Positions 38,252-45,886 of a stretch of DNA of 64,000 bases are shown piece after piece. The notes under the pieces were generated by a model, which worked only from the letters and a program-made list of their open reading frames with translations, had not been told where the DNA came from and searched no databases. This stretch comes from Oharaeibacter diazotrophicus. Lineage in GTDB: Bacteria > Pseudomonadota > Alphaproteobacteria > Rhizobiales > Pleomorphomonadaceae. The stretch lies in contig NZ_SNXY01000007.1 of NCBI RefSeq assembly GCF_004362745.1, positions 248,001-312,000 on the forward strand, given 5' to 3'. The number at the start of each line of letters is the position of its first letter. The stretch's first letter is position 1. The position numbers were made by a program, and so were the translations under genes.

Positions 38252-38599
38252 TCAGCGGGCGATCAGCACCGTGCGGCCGACGAGGCGGCCGGTCGAGAGT
38301 TCGTAGACCTGGATCGCACGGCCGTCGGCACCGTCGAGGGTGACGGCGACACGGTCGCCGTCGACGTCGCTGGCGACCATGGTGGCCCCGGCCGGCAGTT
38401 CGATCGTGGCGGTCCAGGTGGCGCCCTTCGACGGCTGCAGGTGCATCACCCGCCAGACCACGGCGAACAGCACCGCGAGCACGCCGATCGCGAGCGTGCC
38501 GCCCGAGACCAGGATCAGCCGGCGCAGGCGCTGCTGGATGCGCTCCACCGCCGGGTCGAGCGGCTCGTCGTCGTCCTTGTCGTCGAAGCGGTCGGCCAT
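38252..38599 (-). CDS. Small membrane protein, conserved near rluD (DUF6476-like)
   Basis: 115 aa. The start at 38599 (MADRFDDKDDDEPLDP) gives an acidic cytoplasmic tail, one membrane helix (LVSGGTLAIGVLAVLFAVVW, about 31-50) and a 60-residue beta-rich domain (WTATIELPAGATMVASDVDG). It is transcribed divergently from rluD, an arrangement common in alphaproteobacteria, where the family is uncharacterised. The DUF assignment is from memory and uncertain. Confidence 0.75.
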   Translation of the reverse strand: MADRFDDKDDDEPLDPAVERIQQRLRRLILVSGGTLAIGVLAVLFAVVWRVMHLQPSKGATWTATIELPAGATMVASDVDGDRVAVTLDGADGRAIQVYELSTGRLVGRTVLIAR

Positions 38600-38697
38600 G
38601 GGGCATCCTCGGGGTCGTTGCGCCGGATCGTCGCCGCGTTTATCCAACAGGCCCGCGTTTGTCGACGGCGGGACCGACGAACCAGCGGAAACACGTG

Positions 38698-39741
38698 ATG
38701 GCCGACCCCCTCGATCTCGACGACGACGACGCGCCCGCCGGCGCGGCGACCACCGTGACGGTGCCGCCGGAGGCCCCGCGCCAACGCCTCGACAAGCTGC
38801 TGGCCGAGGCGGTCGCCGAACTCAGCCGCTCGCGCCTCAAGGCGCTGATCGAGGAGGGCCGGGTGACCGTCGACGGCGCCGTGGTCGACGATCCCGGCCG
38901 CAAGGTCGGTCCCGGGCAGGTGCTGACGGTCGACGTGCCGCCGGCCGAGGATCCCGAGCCGAAGGGCGAGGACATCCCGCTCGAGGTCGTCCACGAGGAC
39001 GACGACCTGATCGTGATCGACAAGCCGGCCGGCCTCGTCGTCCATCCGGCCGCCGGCAACTGGACCGGCACCCTCGTCAACGCGCTGATCCACCATTGCG
39101 GCGACAGCCTGTCCGGCATCGGCGGCGTGCGCCGGCCGGGCATCGTGCACCGGCTCGACAAGGACACCACCGGGCTGATGGTGGTCGCCAAGACCGACCA
39201 GGCCCACAAGGCGCTCTCCGCCCAGTTCGCCGACCACGGGCGCACCGGGCCGCTCGAGCGCGGCTATCTCGCGCTGGTCTGGGGCAGCCCGGAGCCGTTC
39301 CGCGGCACCATCGACGCCCCGCTCGGCCGCTCAACCACCGACCGCACCCGGATCGCGGTGGTGAAGCACGGCGGCAAGGAGGCCGTGACGCACTACGAGG
39401 TGGTCGAGCGCTTCCCCGCGCGCGCCGGCCGCGACGCCATCGCCTCGCTGGTGGAATGCCACCTCGAGACCGGGCGAACACACCAGATCCGCGTCCACAT
39501 GGCCGCGGCCGGGCATCCGTTGATCGGCGACCAGGACTACGGCCGCCATTTCCTCACCAAGGCCAACCGGCTGCCCGAACCGCTCGCCGACATGGTCCGC
39601 AACTTCCCCCGTCAGGCGCTTCACGCCTTCTTGATCGCGTTCGAGCACCCCGGCAGTGACGAGATATTGCGGTTCGAAAGCGAACTTCCACAAGATATGG
39701 AAGAGCTTGTCGACGCTTTCCGTGCTCTCGGAACCGTGTGA
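38698..39741 (+). CDS. rluD: RluD-type ribosomal large subunit pseudouridine synthase
   Basis: 347 aa. An N-terminal S4-like domain (RLDKLLAEAVAELSRSRLKA, RVTVDGAVV) precedes the RluA-family catalytic domain. The catalytic Asp lies in VHRLDKDTTGLMVVAKT (near residue 150), and HLETGRTHQIRVHMAAAGHPL follows. It modifies uridines in 23S rRNA, in the helix 69 region if it is a true RluD. The start at 38698 (MADPLDLDDD) was chosen; the 13 upstream codons lie in the divergent promoter gap. rpoH follows, as in many alphaproteobacteria. Confidence 0.95.
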   Translation: MADPLDLDDDDAPAGAATTVTVPPEAPRQRLDKLLAEAVAELSRSRLKALIEEGRVTVDGAVVDDPGRKVGPGQVLTVDVPPAEDPEPKGEDIPLEVVHEDDDLIVIDKPAGLVVHPAAGNWTGTLVNALIHHCGDSLSGIGGVRRPGIVHRLDKDTTGLMVVAKTDQAHKALSAQFADHGRTGPLERGYLALVWGSPEPFRGTIDAPLGRSTTDRTRIAVVKHGGKEAVTHYEVVERFPARAGRDAIASLVECHLETGRTHQIRVHMAAAGHPLIGDQDYGRHFLTKANRLPEPLADMVRNFPRQALHAFLIAFEHPGSDEILRFESELPQDMEELVDAFRALGTV

Positions 39742-39772
39742 TCGGGGGCCGTGTTTCCGGCGCGATCGTGAC

Positions 39773-39778
39773 TATATT
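39773..39778 (+). promoter_or_regulatory. Possible -10 box of rpoH
   Basis: TATATT lies about 85 bp upstream of the rpoH start in otherwise GC-rich sequence. The matching -35 region (GTGTTTC around 39751) is poor, so an alternative sigma factor may be involved. Confidence 0.4.
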
Positions 39779-39861
39779 GGGGGACCGGCGCGCCGCGGAG
39801 GCGGGCGCCGCCCGGTCCGCCGTACGAGACGGGGACCGCAACGACCTGGAGGGGTGCGACC

Positions 39862-40770
39862 ATGGCCCAACCGTCCCTGCCCGTGCTCGCCGCCGGTGAA
39901 GGCGGCCTCAGCCGGTACCTGGAAGAGATCCGGCGGTTTCCGATGCTGGAGCCGCAGGAAGAATACATGCTCGCGAAGCGCTATCTCGAATATGGCGATC
40001 GCGACGCCGCCCACAAGCTGGTCACCTCGCATCTGCGTCTCGTGGCGAAGATCGCCATGGGCTATCGCGGCTACGGCCTGCCGATCGGCGAGGTGATCTC
40101 GGAGGGCAACGTCGGCCTGATGCAGGCCGTCAAGCGTTTCGAGCCCGAGAAGGGCTTCCGCCTCGCCACCTACGCGATGTGGTGGATCAAGGCCGCGATC
40201 CAGGAGTACATCCTGCGCTCGTGGTCGTTGGTGAAGATGGGCACGACGGCCAGCCAGAAGCGGCTGTTCTTCAACCTTCGCAAGGTCAAGGGCCAGATCC
40301 AGGCCCTCGAGGAGGGCGACCTCAAGCCCGATCAGGTCACCCAGATCGCCACCAAGCTCGGCGTCAGCGAGGACGACGTCGTCTCGATGAACCGCCGGCT
40401 GTCCGGCGACAGTTCGCTGAACGCCCCGATCCGCGCCGACGCGGACGGCGGCGAGTGGCAGGACTGGCTCGTCGACGACCGCGACGATCCCGAGACCGTC
40501 CTCGCCGAGACCGAGGAACTCGACCAGCGCAAGGCGCTGCTGAAGCGCGCCATCGGCGTGCTGAACGAGCGCGAGCGCCGCATCTTCGAGGCGCGCCGCC
40601 TCGCCGAGGATCCGATCACGCTGGAGGAGCTCTCCACCGAGTTCGGCGTCAGCCGCGAGCGCGTCCGCCAGATCGAGGTGCGCGCCTTCGAGAAGGTGCA
40701 GGACGCCGTCCGTCGGATGGCCGACGACGCCGGCCGCGGCCGGCTGCAGGCGGTGCAGCCGACCGCTTGA
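39862..40770 (+). CDS. rpoH: RNA polymerase sigma-32 factor (heat shock)
   Basis: 302 aa. Region 2 has AHKLVTSHLRLVAKIAMGYRG and EGNVGLMQAVKRFEPEKGFR, then TYAMWWIKAAIQEYILRS. The sigma-32-specific RpoH box is seen in SQKRLFFNLRKVKG. Region 4 ends with ELSTEFGVSRERVRQIEVRAF. It directs RNA polymerase to heat-shock promoters. It has a separate upstream -10-like element and a strong terminator, so it probably forms its own transcript after rluD. Confidence 0.97.
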   Translation: MAQPSLPVLAAGEGGLSRYLEEIRRFPMLEPQEEYMLAKRYLEYGDRDAAHKLVTSHLRLVAKIAMGYRGYGLPIGEVISEGNVGLMQAVKRFEPEKGFRLATYAMWWIKAAIQEYILRSWSLVKMGTTASQKRLFFNLRKVKGQIQALEEGDLKPDQVTQIATKLGVSEDDVVSMNRRLSGDSSLNAPIRADADGGEWQDWLVDDRDDPETVLAETEELDQRKALLKRAIGVLNERERRIFEARRLAEDPITLEELSTEFGVSRERVRQIEVRAFEKVQDAVRRMADDAGRGRLQAVQPTA

Positions 40771-40804
40771 GGCACCGCGTCGCCGAGACGACGACATCGG
40801 AAGA

Positions 40805-40838
40805 GGGCGGGCGGCCGGCGGGTCGTCCGCCCTTTTTT
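40805..40838 (+). terminator. Terminator after rpoH
   Basis: A GGGCGG...CCGCCC stem (40805-40832) is followed by six T residues, 34 bp after the stop codon. Confidence 0.85.
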
Positions 40839-41120
40839 CGTCCGCCGGCGCACGTTGCCGTGATCCGGCCCGGTCCGCCCGATCACGGGCCGACCGCGAC
40901 GGCGCCGTCGCCGGCGGGCCTTCCGTGAGCACGATTTCCCGAGGGGCCGCGGCGGGGCGGAGCCGTGATCGCGGCGCGCTCGCGCGACCGTGTGGCACGC
41001 GCGTTCGGACGGGCGGGAGTGCTCAGCGAATCGTGATGACGGGCGTTCTTAAACTGTGATGGACTAGGGTCCAGTTTCCGGCGTGAACATCCTGCCGTTC
41101 ATGGAGAGGTCGATTTCACG
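40839..41120 (+). other. Intergenic region upstream of the thioredoxin-fold gene
   Basis: No gene is seen. The final 100 bp (from about 41020) are less GC-rich and probably hold the promoter of the next gene (TTCTTAAACTGTGATGGACTAGG around 41045-41066), but no clear -35/-10 pair can be assigned. Confidence 0.4.
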
Positions 41121-41702
41121 ATGTCCGAGTTCGCGCGTCTCAAGCCCGGGGAGCCCGTACCGCCGTTGCTGGTGGATACGGTCGGCGGACCGTGCTGGCG
41201 CCTCTGCGACCAGAAGCCGAAGAACTTCGTGCTGGTGCTGTTCTATCGCGGGCTGCACTGCCCCTTCTGCATGCACCAGTTGAAGGAGCTCGAAGCCAAG
41301 TACGAGGATTTCCGGCGCCGCGGCGTGCGGGTCCTCGCCGTATCGGCCGACACCCGCGAGCGCGCCGAGCGCACTGCCGTGGAGTGGGGCATCGAGGAGC
41401 TGACGCTCTGCTACGGCCTCACGATCGATCAGGCCAAGGCCTGGGGGCTCTATCTCTCGCGCGGTCGCGGAATGTCCTCGCGCGGCCTCGAGGAGCCGGA
41501 GTTCTTCGTCGAGCCGGCGATGTTCCTCGTGCGCCCGAACGGCACGCTGTTCGGCGGTGAGGTTCAGACCATGCCCTTCGCCCGTCCCCATCTCGACGAC
41601 GTCCTGTTCGGCATCGACTACATCCTCACCAACGGCGTCGCCCCGCGCGGCGAACACGACGGCCGCCCGGCCGTCGCACCGACCGCCGCGGCCGCCGAAT
41701 AG
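41121..41702 (+). CDS. AhpC/TSA-type thioredoxin-fold protein
   Basis: 193 aa. The redox motif CPFC (residues 47-50, in YRGLHCPFCMHQLKEL) follows the strand FVLVLFYRG, then RRGVRVLAVSADTRERAERT, typical of the peroxiredoxin-like AhpC/TSA family. The CXXC form, not a lone peroxidatic Cys, makes a thiol oxidoreductase or atypical peroxiredoxin possible. The C-terminal AMFLVRPNGTLFGGEVQTMPFARP is also typical. No signal peptide, so cytoplasmic. It stands alone. Confidence 0.85.
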   Translation: MSEFARLKPGEPVPPLLVDTVGGPCWRLCDQKPKNFVLVLFYRGLHCPFCMHQLKELEAKYEDFRRRGVRVLAVSADTRERAERTAVEWGIEELTLCYGLTIDQAKAWGLYLSRGRGMSSRGLEEPEFFVEPAMFLVRPNGTLFGGEVQTMPFARPHLDDVLFGIDYILTNGVAPRGEHDGRPAVAPTAAAAE

Positions 41703-41985
41703 GCACTCGGTGCCGCGGCACGCGAGTCGCGCGCCGCGGCGCACCATGCCCGAATCGCGGCGCCTCGAGCGCCGCGCGGCCGACCGCCCGAGGCGCCGCC
41801 GAGTCCGCCCGGCGCGCGCCCCCAGGCCAACCGCCCGCGTTGCATCCTCGAAAACCCCGGGCCCCCGCCGCGTTCCGGCCACCGACCGATGCGCCCCGCG
41901 GCGATGTCACGGCACCGTCTCATTTTCCGCTTGCGCCCGTCCGGCGGCGAGGCTATATCCCCGCCCACGCAATCACCGCGCCGAC
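41703..41985. other. Intergenic region without recognised gene
   Basis: A GC-rich 283-bp stretch between the thioredoxin-fold gene and the tRNA. CTATAT near 41953 is at a suitable distance (about 30 bp) to be the -10 box of the tRNA promoter. No other feature is seen. Confidence 0.4.
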
Positions 41986-42061
41986 GCTCCCTTCGTCTAG
42001 CGGTCTAGGACGTCGCCCTCTCACGGCGAAAACAGGGGTTCGAGTCCCCTAGGGAGCGCCA
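41986..42061 (+). tRNA. tRNA-Glu (anticodon CTC)
   Basis: 76 nt including an encoded CCA. The acceptor stem GCTCCCT pairs with AGGGAGC, the anticodon stem TCGCC/GGCGA encloses loop CTCTCAC (anticodon CTC), and the T arm is GGGG-TTCGAGT-CCCC. The D arm GTCTAGCGGTCTAGGAC fits tRNA-Glu. Confidence 0.97.
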
Positions 42062-42350
42062 TCTTATCGGCCGGCATGCTGATTTTTCACGGCTTTTCGG
42101 TCTTTTCCCAAACCTCCGTGCGCGAGGTTCGGGCGACCCTGTTGCTCGCTGCCCCGTGAACTCGCCGCCGGTCGTCCCGCCCGCCGACACGGCCGGGACC
42201 GCTCTTCGTCCTGTTCTTTCCCTCATGCCTTTCCCGTCGCGGCGATCCCGTCCGAGGGCTCGACGATCCTCGCGAGGGCTGCACCGTGGCCGACCGCGGG
42301 CACCACTCCTCCGCCCGGCGGGAACCGGATCCAAGTCCGCCCGAATGGCG
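42062..42350. other. Intergenic region downstream of tRNA-Glu
   Basis: No gene is seen between the tRNA and the TRAP operon terminator. There is no integrase and no repeat of the tRNA 3' end, so this tRNA shows no sign of being an attachment site. Confidence 0.4.
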
Positions 42351-42383
42351 AAAAGGCTCCCGGCCGGGTGGTCGGGAGCCTTT
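42351..42383 (-). terminator. Terminator of the dctPQM operon (possibly bidirectional)
   Basis: A GGCTCCCG/CGGGAGCC stem (42355-42380) is flanked by AAAA on the left and TTT on the right, so it could stop transcription from either side. It sits 83 bp past the dctM stop codon. Confidence 0.75.
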
Positions 42384-42465
42384 CCGCTTCGCGCGGTGCG
42401 GAGGCTGGCGATGGCGCCTCGGCGGCTGGACACCGGCGCGCGGCGGGGGCCGCGCGCGGGGCGTC

Positions 42466-43791
42466 TCACATCATGCCGAGCAGGCGCGGCAGGAACAGCG
42501 AGATCTCCGGCACGTAGGTGACGAGCAGCAGGAAGCCGAGCATCGTCATCAGCCAGGGCATCACCGCCACCGTCAGCTCCGTGATGCCCATGCGGGTGAT
42601 GCCGGAGGCGACGTAGAGGTTGAGGCCGACCGGCGGGTGGCACATGCCGACCTCCATGTTGACCACGATCATGATGCCGAAGTGCACCGGGTCGATGCCG
42701 AGCTTGACCGCCACCGGGAACAGGATCGGCGCCATGATCAGGACGATCGACGACGGCTCCATGAAGTTGCCGGCGGCGAGCAGGATGATGTTCACCGCGA
42801 TCAGGAACATCCACCAGGACAGGCCCGAGGAGACCATCCAGTCGCCGAGCGCCTGCGGGATGCCCTCGTGGGTCATCAGGAAGGAGAACAGCACGGCGTT
42901 GGTGATGATGTAGAGCAGCATCGCCGAGACGTTCGCCGAGGCGAGCAGCACGTTCGGGATGTCGGACAGCTTCAGGTCCTTGTAGACGAACACCGCGATG
43001 ACGAAGGCGTAAACCGCGCTCATCGCCGCCGCCTCGGTCGGCGTGAAGGCGCCCGTGTAGATGCCGCCGATCACGATCACGATCAGGGCGAGGCCCCAGA
43101 AGGCCTTGCGGAAGGACGTCCAGCGCTCGGCCCACGAGGCGCGCGGCATCCGCGGATAGCCGTTCTTCCACGCGCGGTACCAGGTGGTGGCACCGAGCAG
43201 GGTGGCGAGCATCAGGCCCGGGATCACGCCGGCCATGAAGAGCTGGCCGACCGAGGCGGCCGAGACGACCTGCCCGTCCGGACCGGTCACCGTCATGCCC
43301 GAGGTCGCGACCGCGTACATCACCATCACGATCGACGGCGGGATCAGGATGCCGAGCGCGCCCGAGGTGGTGATGACGCCGGCGCCGAAGCGCGGTGGGA
43401 AGCCCTGCTTGACCATGGCCGGCAGCAGGATGGCGCCGATCGCCACCACGGTGGCGGGGGAGGAGCCGGACACCGCCGCGAACAGCGCGCAGGCGATGAC
43501 GCCGGCGAGGCCGAGGCCGCCGTGCCAATGCCCGACCATCGACGTCGCGAAGTTGATCATGCGGCGGGCGACGCCGCCGTGCGTCAGGAAGTTGCCGGCG
43601 AGGATGAAGAACGGGATCGCCATGATCTCGAACTTCTCGATGCCGGTGAACAGCTTGAGCGCCACCGTGTCGATCGGCACGGCGGTCATGGTGAAGAGGA
43701 AGACCAGCACCGTCAGGCCGAGCGCGATCGAGATCGGCATGCCGGTGAGCATGAGGGCGACGAGACCGCCGAAGATGAGCGAGGCGTTCAT
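42466..43791 (-). CDS. dctM: TRAP transporter large permease DctM
   Basis: 441 aa with about 12 membrane helices. The start MNASLIFGGLVALMLTGMPI and the conserved VSGSSPATVVAIGAILLPAM, GILIPPSIVMVMYAVAT and PTEAAAMSAVYAF are DctM signatures. It is the main proton/sodium-coupled membrane subunit that takes substrate from the DctP binding protein. It starts 4 bp after the dctQ stop codon. Confidence 0.96.
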   Translation of the reverse strand: MNASLIFGGLVALMLTGMPISIALGLTVLVFLFTMTAVPIDTVALKLFTGIEKFEIMAIPFFILAGNFLTHGGVARRMINFATSMVGHWHGGLGLAGVIACALFAAVSGSSPATVVAIGAILLPAMVKQGFPPRFGAGVITTSGALGILIPPSIVMVMYAVATSGMTVTGPDGQVVSAASVGQLFMAGVIPGLMLATLLGATTWYRAWKNGYPRMPRASWAERWTSFRKAFWGLALIVIVIGGIYTGAFTPTEAAAMSAVYAFVIAVFVYKDLKLSDIPNVLLASANVSAMLLYIITNAVLFSFLMTHEGIPQALGDWMVSSGLSWWMFLIAVNIILLAAGNFMEPSSIVLIMAPILFPVAVKLGIDPVHFGIMIVVNMEVGMCHPPVGLNLYVASGITRMGITELTVAVMPWLMTMLGFLLLVTYVPEISLFLPRLLGMM

Positions 43792-43795
43792 GGGA

Positions 43796-44443
43796 TCAGT
43801 CGTCCTTCGGCGTCAGCGGGCTGTGGGTGACGGCGTAGCCGACCGGATCCTCGTCGACGCCGTCGACGTGGCCGTGGTCGTGGTGCGGCAGTTCGCCGGT
43901 GCGCAGGAAGGCGGCGGCGACCTGGAGGAAGCGGAAGCACATCAGATAGGAGCCGAGCGGGATCGCGAGGTAGACGATCCACATCGGCAGGCCGAGGTCG
44001 GGCGAGATGGCGTCGGTGTGGGCCATGTGCCAGACGAAGTTGGCGCCGAGGCTGCCGATGATGCCGGTGAAGAGGGCGCCGGCGCAAAGGCCGAACAGGA
44101 TGAACAGGCGACGCTTCGGCGTGTCGAGCTTGTTGATCACGACGTCGATGCCGACGTGGACGCCGGTGCGCACGCCGTAGGCAGCGCCGAACTTCGCCAT
44201 CCAGACGAACAGGATGATGCAGAGTTCCTGCGCCCAGATCAGGTTGACGGAACGCAGGCCGAAATAGGCCGACTTGGCGCCGTCGGACAGCCAGGGCATG
44301 CCGGCCGAACGGCCGTAGGCGACGACGTCGGCGATCATGCCGAGCGAATAGCGGTGGACCACCGAGGCGAAGATGATCGTCGTCGCCGCCGCGATCAGCG
44401 TGGCGATGAGGACCTCCTCGAGGCGGTCGAGAAGCCGGAGCAT
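43796..44443 (-). CDS. dctQ: TRAP transporter small permease DctQ
   Basis: 215 aa with four membrane helices. The start at 44443 (MLRLLDRLEEVLIATLIAA) is typical of DctQ. WAQELCIILFVWMAKFGAAYGVRTGVHVGID is the family's conserved centre. A His-rich tail (LPHHDHGHVDG) follows the last helix, which is unusual and might bind metal. It is directly upstream of dctM and separated from dctP by 273 bp of GC-rich sequence without a gene. Confidence 0.94.
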   Translation of the reverse strand: MLRLLDRLEEVLIATLIAAATTIIFASVVHRYSLGMIADVVAYGRSAGMPWLSDGAKSAYFGLRSVNLIWAQELCIILFVWMAKFGAAYGVRTGVHVGIDVVINKLDTPKRRLFILFGLCAGALFTGIIGSLGANFVWHMAHTDAISPDLGLPMWIVYLAIPLGSYLMCFRFLQVAAAFLRTGELPHHDHGHVDGVDEDPVGYAVTHSPLTPKDD

Positions 44444-44716
44444 GGCGGGCCTCGACGGTTGGGAGGGGCGGGGGAGGGGAACGAGCGACGCCGGCTCGTC
44501 GGAGCCCGTCGCCGGAACATCGTCGGTCGGTGCGGCGGAGGTCGACCATCCGCGTCGCCCTGCGCCAGGCGGCCGGACCGGGCGACGCCTTGCGCGGGTG
44601 TGGGCCGGACGACGCGGATGGCCGGCCGCCGCCGCGCGCCGAACGGGCGCGGGTCTTTCGGCCGGGTCCGGAGGGCGCGCCGGCCGGAGCCGACGCACCC
44701 TCGCAGGACCGGTTCG

Positions 44717-45730
44717 TCAGCCGCCGTTGGCGGCGGCCTGGATCTTCGCGATCAGGTCGGCGCCGATACGCTCGGCCGATTCCTCGTAGACCGGCTTCAT
44801 GGCGTCGACCCAGGCCTGACGCTCTTCCGCCGTCAGCTCGATGAACTCGGTCTTGCCGCTGTCGATCATCGCCTTCAGGGCGGCCTCGTTCTCGGCCCGG
44901 GCGATGCCGTTGCCGTATTCGGTGGCCTCCTTCAGCGCCTTCTCGAGCTCGCCGCGGACGTCGGCCGGCAGGTCGTCCCAGAACTTCTTGTTCACGATCA
45001 CCGCATAGCCGAGATAGCCGTGGTTGGAGATCGTGGCGTTCTTCTGCACTTCGTGCATCTTCTGGGTGAACATGTTCGACGGCGGGTTCTCGGTGCCGTC
45101 GACGACGCCGGTCTGCAGCGCCTGATAGACCTCGGAGAAGGCCATCACCTGCGGCACCGCGCCGAGGGCGTTCATCTCTGCCTCGAGCACCTTGGACGAC
45201 TGGATGCGCATCTTCAGGCCGAGGAAGTCGTCGGGCGTGTGCAGCGGCGAATTGGCGCTCATCACCTTGAAGCCGTTGTCCCAGTAGGCGAGACCGGTGA
45301 TGCCCTTGGCCTCGAGCAGCTTCAGCATCTCCGCGCCGGCTTCGCCGTAGGTGACCTTGTGGAGCGCGTCGTAATCCTTGAACAGGAACGGCAGGTCGAA
45401 CACCTCGAACTGCTTGATGCCGAGCGGGCCGAACTTGGCGAGCGAAGGCGCCAGCATCTGCACGGCGCCGAGCTGGAGCGCTTCGAGCTCTTCCTTGTCC
45501 TTGTAGAGCTGCGAGTTCGGGTAGACCTCGACCTTGACCTTGCCGTCCGTGTACTTCTCGGCAAGCTCCTTGAACTTGTCGGCGGCCTTGCCCTTCGGCG
45601 TGTTCGGCGCCACCACGTGGCTGAACTTGATGACGATCTCCTCGGCGGAGGCGGCGGCTGCACCGAGGGCGGTGAACAGCGCCAGCATGCCGGCGGAGAC
45701 GAGGGACGTCGCGGTACGACGGGAAATCAT
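44717..45730 (-). CDS. dctP: TRAP transporter substrate-binding protein DctP
   Basis: 337 aa. The start at 45730 (MISRRTATSLVSAG) follows a strong GGAGGAAA site; the signal peptide ends AAASAEE. The DctP family features are IVIKFSHVVAPNTPKG at the mature N-terminus, LKMRIQSSKVLEAEMNALGA (the Arg that binds the substrate carboxylate), and GVVDGTENPPSNMFTQKMHEV. The periplasmic protein delivers C4-dicarboxylates or related acids to DctQM. The divergent dctSR genes suggest the classical dicarboxylate system, but the substrate is not proven. Confidence 0.95.
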   Translation of the reverse strand: MISRRTATSLVSAGMLALFTALGAAAASAEEIVIKFSHVVAPNTPKGKAADKFKELAEKYTDGKVKVEVYPNSQLYKDKEELEALQLGAVQMLAPSLAKFGPLGIKQFEVFDLPFLFKDYDALHKVTYGEAGAEMLKLLEAKGITGLAYWDNGFKVMSANSPLHTPDDFLGLKMRIQSSKVLEAEMNALGAVPQVMAFSEVYQALQTGVVDGTENPPSNMFTQKMHEVQKNATISNHGYLGYAVIVNKKFWDDLPADVRGELEKALKEATEYGNGIARAENEAALKAMIDSGKTEFIELTAEERQAWVDAMKPVYEESAERIGADLIAKIQAAANGG

Positions 45731-45886
45731 GGGGTTTCCTCCGAAACGGCCGGGCGCTCCTCCGCGCCGGCGTGGAGGAACTACTAGTGTCGCCGTGCCC
45801 GCTGCCGCTATTGTGGATTTCCGAAGCCCGGGGAGAGGCGGAGGCGGACGGGCCGGTCCCGTCCGGCAGGGAGGAGCCCGGACACC

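Noticed and set aside
41618-41968. Minus-strand ORF near the tRNA-Glu gene
   Set aside because: It overlaps the end of the thioredoxin-fold gene, is extremely Arg/Gly/Ala-rich and has no ribosome site or family similarity.
41986-42465. tRNA-Glu as an integration site for a genomic island
   Set aside because: No integrase, no direct repeat of the tRNA 3' end, and neighbouring genes are ordinary chromosomal ones.
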